Shown here: positions 15,256 through 19,082 of the stretch, one piece after another
Numbering within the stretch: position 1 is the stretch's first letter
Layout: each line of letters opens with the position of its first letter
Assembly: GCA_044359955.1 (NCBI GenBank)
Contig: JBIKLF010000032.1
Span: 1 to 19,082, forward strand
Length of the DNA: 19,082 bases
Reading direction: 5' to 3'
Origin: JACTMZ01 sp044359955
Lineage (GTDB): Bacteria; Verrucomicrobiota; Verrucomicrobiia; Chthoniobacterales; JACTMZ01
Notes under the pieces: model-generated
What the model was told of the DNA's origin: nothing
The model's database searches: none
What the model saw: only the letters and a program-made list of their open reading frames with translations
Translations under genes and position numbers: made by a program

Positions 15256-16092
15256 ATGCCAATCAGCCTCTTTTATTGGTCTGCGCAAAGACAAAAGGTT
15301 AACTTCGGTGATTATATTTCGCTGTTTCTTTACGATAAACTCATCAATGGGCCTGCGGAGCGTGATGAGATTCTGCTCTTGGGAGTCGGCTCCATACTGC
15401 ACGCACCGTTGCTAAACAAAGTCTTAGACAGCAGACCGAATCTCGCCGAGCTACATGTCTGGGGCAGTGGCGCAAGGGCGCCGCTCGGGCCTGCGTGGTC
15501 CTCGCTGCAATCAAGGATTATAGCGCGCATTCATGGCGTGCGCGGGCGTTACACCGCGCAAGCTCTTCATTGCAGCGCTGAAATGGCCATTGGTGATCCC
15601 GCGTTCTTGCTCCCTTGGTTGATCCACGCTTCTCCCACCAAAGCCAAGAGAGGCACCGCATTCGTGCCTCACATATCTCAGTGCAAACACGCCCCCGGGT
15701 TAGAGGCCTTACTCGCGGAGAGCCACTGCGACCGAGTCCTTGAGCCACTAATCGAACCGACCCCGGCCGCTCTGGAGAATTTCATCGCTGAGCTGTGCAG
15801 CTCGTCCTTTGTCCTCACAAACTCGCTGCACGGCGCCATCCTCGCTCAGGCCTACGGAATACCTTTCTCTTATGGAACGGTCGGCGATTACTTGAACTGC
15901 CCCTTCAAGTGGAAAGATCACTCCTCTACCATCGGGGCCGACTGCCACTTTGCCGCCAATCTGGAGCAAGGTGAAAAACTTTACCGGGAGAACTTCTCCC
16001 GAGCCCTTACGCCGGACGCCGCTCGCATTCTCCACGCGCTGCCCGAACACTGGTTATCACCGCTGGCGCGTGCGCTCGGAAGCAACTCGTAA
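15256..16092 (+). CDS. Polysaccharide pyruvyl transferase family protein
   Basis: The 278-aa protein starts at ATG 15256 with GGA 6 nt upstream. Family features run in order: NFGDYISLFLYDKL (residues 16-29), LLGVGSIL, VWGSGA, the HGVRGRYTA stretch, MAIGDPAFLLPWL, and VLTNSLHGAILAQAYGIPF (186-204), where H192 lies in the SLHG motif. The family (PF04230) transfers pyruvate from phosphoenolpyruvate to form ketals on sugars of exopolysaccharides and cell-wall polymers. It is at the short end of the usual range of about 280-400 aa. It closes the glycan gene run, and pyruvate ketals would add negative charge to those from sulfate. No membrane segment is seen. The exact sugar acceptor cannot be told. 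Confidence 0.88.
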   Translation: MPISLFYWSAQRQKVNFGDYISLFLYDKLINGPAERDEILLLGVGSILHAPLLNKVLDSRPNLAELHVWGSGARAPLGPAWSSLQSRIIARIHGVRGRYTAQALHCSAEMAIGDPAFLLPWLIHASPTKAKRGTAFVPHISQCKHAPGLEALLAESHCDRVLEPLIEPTPAALENFIAELCSSSFVLTNSLHGAILAQAYGIPFSYGTVGDYLNCPFKWKDHSSTIGADCHFAANLEQGEKLYRENFSRALTPDAARILHALPEHWLSPLARALGSNS

Positions 16093-16200
16093 AGCAGTTG
16101 ATAGCTGTATATTGCGGCCACCTGTCAACATCTCGCCAAGTGCAGAGGTCTTTTACACCACACTCTTTTTACTAACTACCCACATTCAACTCATCTTATG

Positions 16201-16221
16201 AAAAGCGCGATAAGCTTTTTT
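16201..16221 (+). terminator. Possible weak intrinsic terminator after the glycan genes
   Basis: AAAAGC-GCGATAA-GCTTTT forms a 6-bp stem (two G-C pairs) followed by TT, about 110 nt after the pyruvyl transferase stop. The stem is weak; an alternative pairing AAGCGC (16203-16208) with GCGCTT (16228-16233) overlaps it. It is the best candidate for ending the transcript, but only moderate. Confidence 0.3.
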
Positions 16222-16258
16222 GGAAGAGCGCTTGGGGCAACAACACGACTCCGCCAAC

Positions 16259-16351
16259 GTAAGTCTTAAGTTTGTAAGTTTTAAGTTCCGACTCCGCCCT
16301 TTGCGCGAGCGCAGCGTTCAGTGTTCAGTTTTCAGCAGGATCCCTCTGGCT
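16259..16351 (+). repeat. Composite repeat, copy 1
   Basis: Blocks in order: AAGTCTTAAGTTTGTAAG with TTTTAAG; TTCCGACTCCGCCCTT; the small inverted repeat TGCGC-GA-GCGCA; GTTCAGTGTTCAGTTTTCAG; then CAGGATCCCT. The same order returns in copies 3 (17489-17598) and 5 (18853-18949). Confidence 0.75.
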
Positions 16352-16398
16352 GGTCTCTTCAGCTCTCAGGTCTCTCTTCGTTCGCCTTCGGCTCGCAG

Positions 16399-16445
16399 AG
16401 TTTTAAGTCTTAAGTTTGTAAGTTTAAGTTCCGACTCCGCCCTTC
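16399..16445 (+). repeat. Composite repeat, copy 2 (partial)
   Basis: It holds the TTTTAAGTCTTAAGTTTGTA block and TTCCGACTCCGCCCTT but lacks the TGCGCGAGCGCA and GTTCAGTG blocks directly after. A CTTTGTTACCTTCTGTTAA word follows (16451-16469), which recurs with small changes at 18049-18067. Confidence 0.7.
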
Positions 16446-16479
16446 GTTCCCTTTGTTACCTTCTGTTAAAACCTCCCCC

Positions 16480-16502
16480 TGAACACTGAATCACTGAACA
16501 CC
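16480..16502 (-). repeat. Inverted GTTCAGTG block
   Basis: TGAACACTGAATCACTGAAC is the reverse complement of the GTTCAGTG word seen in copies 1, 3 and 5. This is the only copy in the opposite orientation in this part of the window. Confidence 0.6.
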
Positions 16503-16564
16503 GCGGCCTCCGGCTGCTCCGCCCTTTGTTGACTCCCTCGTTCCCACTCGTGTCGCCCTACGGG

Positions 16565-16580
16565 TCCCGCGATCGCGGGA
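16565..16580. repeat. Perfect 16-bp palindrome
   Basis: TCCCGCGATCGCGGGA is fully self-complementary, with GATCTATCCC just after it. It lies in gene-free DNA about 230 nt before the antitoxin gene; no role can be assigned. Confidence 0.55.
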
Positions 16581-16776
16581 TCTATCCCGAGCGCCCTTGC
16601 GCTCCGGTATTCGTGTTAAACAGTTGCCTTGCTCGCCCCGCTCGTCTCGCCCTACGGGCTGCGTTCCGCAGGCTCCCCCGCGCGGCCTTCCGCGCCGGTG
16701 GTCGTGTGGTTGCCTCAGGGCTGTCTCGAAGACTCGGCTCGTGGATAATCTCTGAGGAACAATGCTGCCGATAAAG

Positions 16777-16805
16777 TTGACTTAGCTAAGATCTAGTCCT
16801 ACTAC
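16777..16805 (+). promoter_or_regulatory. Candidate promoter with overlapping palindromic operator for the Phd/PIN pair
   Basis: TTGACT (16777-16782) matches the -35 consensus at 5 of 6 positions; after 17 nt comes TACTAC (16800-16805), a poor -10, 6 nt before ATG 16812. The perfect palindrome CTTAGCTAAG (16781-16790) overlaps the -35 and spacer. Phd/YefM antitoxins usually repress their own promoter through such a palindrome, so autoregulation is a reasonable inference. Confidence 0.4.
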
Positions 16806-16811
16806 TTCTTG

Positions 16812-17048
16812 ATGACTGTCACAATCCACCAAGCCAAAACAAACCTCTCGCGTCTTCTCCATCAAGTCGAGCAGGGTGAGGAGGTTGTGGTTTGTCGCGG
16901 GAAGCAGCCTGTCGCAAAAATCATCCCCACGAGCGCGAGTCAGCCGGTTCGTCCGAAAGTCGGCCAACGGACCTCACCCCGGTTCGCGGTGCCGGATGAC
17001 GCTTTTGCCCCGCTCTCGGATGGCGACCTGAAAGATTGGGGCCTTTGA
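16812..17048 (+). CDS. Phd/YefM-family antitoxin
   Basis: The 78-aa protein MTVTIHQAKTNLSRLLHQVE continues with GEEVVVCRGKQPVAKIIP, the standard Phd/YefM DNA-binding half (TIHEAKTxLSxLLxxVExGEExxIxRxGKPVAxL). The C-terminal 35 residues (FAVPDDAFAPLSDGDLKDWG) are the acidic, flexible part that wraps the toxin. ATG 16812 is preferred over the in-frame TTG 16809. The stop overlaps the toxin ATG by one base (TGATG), so the two are translationally coupled. It neutralises the PIN ribonuclease encoded next and probably represses its own promoter. Confidence 0.88.
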   Translation: MTVTIHQAKTNLSRLLHQVEQGEEVVVCRGKQPVAKIIPTSASQPVRPKVGQRTSPRFAVPDDAFAPLSDGDLKDWGL

Positions 17049-17434
17049 TGACAGTCCTGCTCGACACCTGCACATTCATTTGGCTTTGCAGCAATCCGGA
17101 AAAGCTGAGCAGTCCGGCCGCCAGGGTGCTGGATGCTCCGGCCAACGATCGCGCGCTAAGCATGGCCTCGGTCTGGGAAATCGCCTTGAAATACGAAAGC
17201 GGCAAACTTCCGTTGCCGGAGCGGCCGGACATTTGGATCGAGGAACAGCTGCGACGGCAGGTCATCGAGGTTTTGCCGCTGCAGCGAGACACACTGTATC
17301 GCGCGGCTGCTCTACCTCCGGTGCACAAAGATCCATTTGACCGGGTCATTGCCGCCGAAGCCCTGCAGCGCGATCTGCGGATCGTTTCACCGGATAAACC
17401 CTTTGAGCTCTACCGCTGCAAGGTCGTTTGGTGA
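17048..17434 (+). CDS. PIN-domain toxin (VapC-like ribonuclease)
   Basis: The 128-aa protein MTVLLDTCTFIWLCSNPEKL is a typical PIN-domain toxin paired with Phd-type antitoxins. Predicted metal ligands are D6, E44 (in SVWEIALKYESGKLPL), D95 and/or D98 (HKDPFDRVIAAEA) and D116 (IVSPDKPF). The WEIALK...GKL and DPFDR motifs are hallmarks of the group. VapC-type PIN proteins cleave RNA in a Mg/Mn-dependent way, often tRNA or rRNA. All active residues are present, so the toxin looks intact. The pair may stabilise the region or act in stress or phage defence. Confidence 0.88.
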   Translation: MTVLLDTCTFIWLCSNPEKLSSPAARVLDAPANDRALSMASVWEIALKYESGKLPLPERPDIWIEEQLRRQVIEVLPLQRDTLYRAAALPPVHKDPFDRVIAAEALQRDLRIVSPDKPFELYRCKVVW

Positions 17435-17488
17435 CAAACCGCGCGGCCCCCGACCTCCGGCCTCAGCCCTCTTCCCGCTCCCTGCTCG

Positions 17489-17598
17489 CAAAGTTTTAAG
17501 TCTGTAAGTTTGTAAGTTTTAAGTTCCAGCTACGCGCTTTGCGCGAGCGCAGTGCTCAGTGCTCAGTTTTCAGTGTTCAGCAAGATCCCTTCGGCTGT
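17489..17598 (+). repeat. Composite repeat, copy 3
   Basis: AAGTTTTAAGTCTGTAAGTT and TGTAAGTTTTAAGTTCC are followed by CTTTGCGCGAGCGCAGTG, CTCAGTGCTCAGTTTTCAG, GTGTTCAGCAAGATCCCTT and CGGCTGTCC. Relative to copy 1 it has GTGCTCAGTGCTCAG in place of GCGTTCAGTGTTCAG and one extra TTCAG unit. Confidence 0.75.
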
Positions 17599-17603
17599 CC
17601 GTT

Positions 17604-17619
17604 GGTCGCCGCGGCGACC
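17604..17619. repeat. Perfect 16-bp palindrome
   Basis: GGTCGCCGCGGCGACC is fully self-complementary and directly follows composite copy 3. GATCGC/GGCGACC words reappear at 17905-17920 and 17949-17962. Confidence 0.6.
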
Positions 17620-17624
17620 CGTCT

Positions 17625-17739
17625 CCGGTCTCCGACCTCCGGCTGTCCCAACTCCGCGCGAGCGCAGTTTTAAGTCTTTAATCCGGTCTCCGACCTCCGG
17701 CTGTCCCAACTCCGCGCGAGCGCAGTTTTAAGTCTTTAA
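17625..17739 (+). repeat. 57-bp perfect tandem duplication
   Basis: Positions 17625-17681 and 17683-17739 are identical (period 58, one intervening base). The unit begins CCGGTCTCCGACCTCCGGCT, includes GCGCGAGCGCAG and ends TTTTAAGTCTTTAA. Identity over 57 bp implies a recent duplication by slippage or unequal recombination. Confidence 0.85.
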
Positions 17740-17772
17740 GTTTGTAAGTTTTAAGTTCCGACTCCGCCCTTC
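17740..17772 (+). repeat. Composite repeat, copy 4 (partial)
   Basis: Directly after the tandem duplication the sequence resumes TTTGTAAGTTTTAAG and TTCCGACTCCGCCCTTCG, as in copies 1 and 2, so the duplication happened inside a composite repeat copy. Confidence 0.65.
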
Positions 17773-17914
17773 GCACTTTTTACCAGCTACCCGCCACCCG
17801 TGACCGCACGCCAAGCGTACCCCTCTCTTCCCCCTCAGGTCTCCGGTCTCAAGTCTCCGCCTTTTCCCTGCTCCTCTCTCCGCCTTCTCTTCCCCCTAAG
17901 GTTTGATCGCCCTG

Positions 17915-17983
17915 GCGACCTATCTCCACTTCGTTCCGGTATCAGTTGATCGCTGAAGCGACCTATCTCCACTTCGTTCCGGT
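17915..17983 (+). repeat. 26-bp direct repeat pair
   Basis: GCGACCTATCTCCACTTCGT plus TCCGGT occurs identically at 17915-17940 and 17958-17983 (offset 43). Each copy is preceded by a TTGATCGC word. Confidence 0.75.
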
Positions 17984-18150
17984 TCAGGTTTGGCTAGGGC
18001 CTGTCTTACGGCTCAAGTCTCCGCCCTATCATACCTCCCCCTTCGTTCACTTCGTTACCTTCTGTTAATCCTCTGTGACCCGCGGCCCCCGGCCGCTTCT
18101 CCCTCCGCCCTTATTGCCCCAGCTGTCTTTTCTGCTAGTTTGAATATTGC

Positions 18151-18366
18151 ATGAGCACGTTAGTCGAAATTGAGGAAGCCATTGTCCGCCTGCCTGAGCG
18201 GGAAGTGGATCAATTGGCCGCCTGGCTCGAGGGGCGCAGGGTTCGCCAGAGCGCGGTTGCCACGCCGTCGCGCGAGCCGGATTTTTTGGCCAGAGCCCGT
18301 CTGATTTGGGGGGAGCAACCGGCCGGCGAAACTTTGAGCGAATTGGTCTCCCGCAGCCGGGCTTGA
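18151..18366 (+). CDS. Antitoxin of a PIN-toxin pair (VapB-like)
   Basis: The 71-aa protein starts MSTLVEIEEAIVRLPEREVD and continues QLAAWLEGRR, the pattern '(I)EEAI..LP..E...L..WL' common in small antitoxins found directly before PIN toxins. The C-terminal half includes DFLARARLIWGE and SELVSRSRA, plausibly the toxin-binding part. No classical DNA-binding motif is evident in the N-terminus, so whether it autoregulates is unclear. The stop is 3 nt before the toxin GTG start. The call rests on the N-terminal pattern together with the linked PIN gene. Confidence 0.78.
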   Translation: MSTLVEIEEAIVRLPEREVDQLAAWLEGRRVRQSAVATPSREPDFLARARLIWGEQPAGETLSELVSRSRA

Positions 18367-18369
18367 GTT

Positions 18370-18798
18370 GTGGTCTACCTCGACACCGGTTGTCTGGTCA
18401 AACTCTACTACCCCGAGCAGGACAGCGCCTTGATCGCGGCCAAGGTCTCAGGCCAACCTCTTGCTTACACCCCGCTGCACGACCTCGAGCTTGCCTCGGC
18501 GCTCGAACTCAAGGTCTTTCGCCGGGAAGCCACCCGGGATCAAGCGCAAGCTGCTCTGCAGCTCGTCGCCGATGACCTCGCTGCCGGGAAATTGATCGCC
18601 GTAGACATTGTCAACAGCAGCACCCTCCAGGCCGCGGCCACTCTCGCCAAACAGCACGCCGCCGAGACAGGCAGTCGAGCACTCGACACCTTGCACTGCG
18701 CGCTGGCTCAGGCGCTGGATGCCGAAGTCTTCGTTTCGACCGACACCCGCCAACTCTCCCTAGCGCGGTTGATCGGTCTCCCAATTGCTGACCTGTAG
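18370..18798 (+). CDS. PIN-domain toxin (VapC family)
   Basis: The 142-aa protein from GTG 18370 starts VVYLDTGCLVKLYYPEQDS, the usual VapC N-terminus (VYLDTSxLVKLY). Predicted metal ligands are D5, E40 (HDLELASALELK), D106 (RALDTLHCALAQAL) and D125 (VFVSTDTRQLSLA). All are present, so the nuclease looks active. It belongs to a different PIN subgroup from the 17048 toxin (DTLH.A rather than DPFDR). It forms a bicistron with the upstream antitoxin. The adjacent composite repeat (18853-18949) and the IS3-type element follow. Confidence 0.88.
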   Translation: MVYLDTGCLVKLYYPEQDSALIAAKVSGQPLAYTPLHDLELASALELKVFRREATRDQAQAALQLVADDLAAGKLIAVDIVNSSTLQAAATLAKQHAAETGSRALDTLHCALAQALDAEVFVSTDTRQLSLARLIGLPIADL

Positions 18799-18852
18799 GC
18801 CGCTCCTTCGTGACCCTCCCTTCTCCGCTTGTCACGCCGATCTCCGCTCACG

Positions 18853-18949
18853 AAGTTTTAAGTCTTAAGTTTTAGCTCCGCGCTTTGCGCGAGCGCAGTG
18901 TTCAGTGTTCAGTGTTCAGTGTTCAGTGTTCAGCAGGATCCCTTCGGCT
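18853..18949 (+). repeat. Composite repeat, copy 5, with a 7-bp tandem array
   Basis: AAGTTTTAAGTCTTAAGTTT leads into CTCCGCGCTTTGCGCGAGCG, then CAGTGTT repeated five times plus CAG (18896-18933), then CAGGATCCCTTCGGCT. It matches copies 1 and 3 in block order, but its heptamer array is the most expanded. Confidence 0.8.
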
Positions 18950-18956
18950 TTCTCTT

Positions 18957-19082
18957 TGAAGTTCCCCCGATTTAGTGGACAGGCAGGGCGCAGAGGATCC
19001 AGAAAGGATATCCACCATGCCCAAGACCCATCCGACCTACGACAGCGGCTTCCGTCAGGAAGCCGTCAACCTCCTGATCAGC
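18957..19082 (+). mobile_element. Left end of an IS3-family insertion sequence (cut by window edge)
   Basis: The element appears to begin at TGAAGTTCCCCCGATTTAGT (18957 onward, then GGACAGG). IS3-family ends typically start with TG and a TGAA..CCCC..A...GGA-type terminal repeat of about 25 bp. The transposase start codon follows 60 nt later. The right end and target duplication are outside the window, so the boundary is inferred from this one end. It lies 8 nt after composite repeat copy 5. Confidence 0.65.
19017..19082 (+). CDS. IS3-family transposase OrfA, N-terminal fragment
   Basis: Twenty-two codons are visible, reading MPKTHPTYDSGFRQEAVNLL then IS, before the window ends. The 'Y(D/T)xxFRxEAVxL' pattern is the start of the HTH_Tnp_1 domain of IS3/IS911-type OrfA proteins, which bind the element's ends. 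AGAAAGGA (19001-19008) is a good ribosome-binding site 8 nt before the ATG. The remaining OrfA and the OrfB DDE domain are outside the window, so it cannot be said whether the element is intact. Confidence 0.75.
   Translation, partial: MPKTHPTYDSGFRQEAVNLLIS

Larger units (their letters stand above)
16093..16811. other. Gene-free spacer with composite repeats
   Basis: About 720 nt separate the pyruvyl transferase from the first toxin-antitoxin pair. No convincing gene is seen on either strand; frames here give Ser/Arg/Leu-rich, motif-free translations. The stretch holds a possible terminator (16201-16221), two copies of the composite repeat (16259-16351, 16399-16445), an inverted GTTCAGTG block (16480-16502) and a 16-bp palindrome (16565-16580). 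The promoter of the antitoxin gene lies at its right end. Confidence 0.6.
17435..18150. other. Gene-free spacer with composite and tandem repeats
   Basis: About 716 nt lie between the two toxin-antitoxin pairs. No convincing gene is seen. It holds composite repeat copy 3 (17489-17598), a 16-bp palindrome (17604-17619), a 57-bp tandem duplication (17625-17739) leading into copy 4 (to 17772), a 26-bp direct repeat (17915-17940 and 17958-17983), and pyrimidine-rich runs of CTCC/CTTC words, so the + strand is strongly C/T-biased. Confidence 0.6.

Noticed and set aside
16093..16200. tRNA or small RNA gene after the pyruvyl transferase
   Set aside because: No cloverleaf, CCA end or TTCGAATC-like T-arm was found in this stretch or in the other spacers.
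16220..16774. Open frames between the pyruvyl transferase and the antitoxin
   Set aside because: They are made of repeat DNA (Leu/Ser/Arg-rich translations) and have no motif, ribosome-binding site or family resemblance.
16259..18949. CRISPR array
   Set aside because: The repeats are irregular in spacing, vary in sequence and contain internal tandem words; there are no unique spacers of constant length and no cas genes.

Overview
The window is GC-rich, densely coded on the + strand, and reads as an accessory surface-glycan locus bounded by insertion sequences. No rRNA, tRNA or core gene was seen to fix the taxon. Large multidomain glycosyltransferases, many sulfotransferases, PIN-type toxin-antitoxin pairs and spacers full of word-like repeats and perfect hairpins would suit a Verrucomicrobiota/PVC-type bacterium. 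That placement is inference only.

Layout. 1-66 is the start of an IS630-type transposase gene (minus strand), followed by a 5'-truncated glycosyltransferase-like remnant (about 112-481). 741-4432 holds a GT2+GT4 fusion glycosyltransferase and, 8 nt later, an HU-like Lys-rich protein. 4433-5163 is a gene-poor spacer packed with perfect hairpins and inverted copies of two short repeats. 5164-13463 is a tight operon-like run with stop/start overlaps or gaps of 17 nt or less: a 1423-aa protein with two GT-B glycosyltransferase modules, two sulfotransferases, a GT8-like protein and a tandem methyltransferase. 13525-16092 continues more loosely with a third sulfotransferase, a fourth that is split by a -1 frameshift, and a polysaccharide pyruvyl transferase. 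16093-19082 changes character: two toxin-antitoxin pairs (Phd/PIN and VapB-like/PIN) sit in non-coding DNA built from recurring composite repeats, and the window ends in the left end and first 22 codons of an IS3-family element.

How the genes could work together. The two big glycosyltransferases and the GT8-like protein would build a saccharide chain. Three intact sulfotransferases (plus one frameshifted), a pyruvyl transferase and a two-domain methyltransferase would decorate it with sulfate, pyruvate ketal and methyl groups, giving a strongly anionic capsule, exopolysaccharide or glycoprotein glycan. Export, polymerisation and sugar-nucleotide genes are not in the window, so the final product cannot be named.

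Most notable are the density of sulfotransferases with pyruvylation, the split sulfotransferase whose frame change coincides with a correctly phased A_AAG_GGA slippery heptamer, an apparent insertion inside the second GT-B module of the giant enzyme, and the repeat family that brackets both toxin-antitoxin cassettes.
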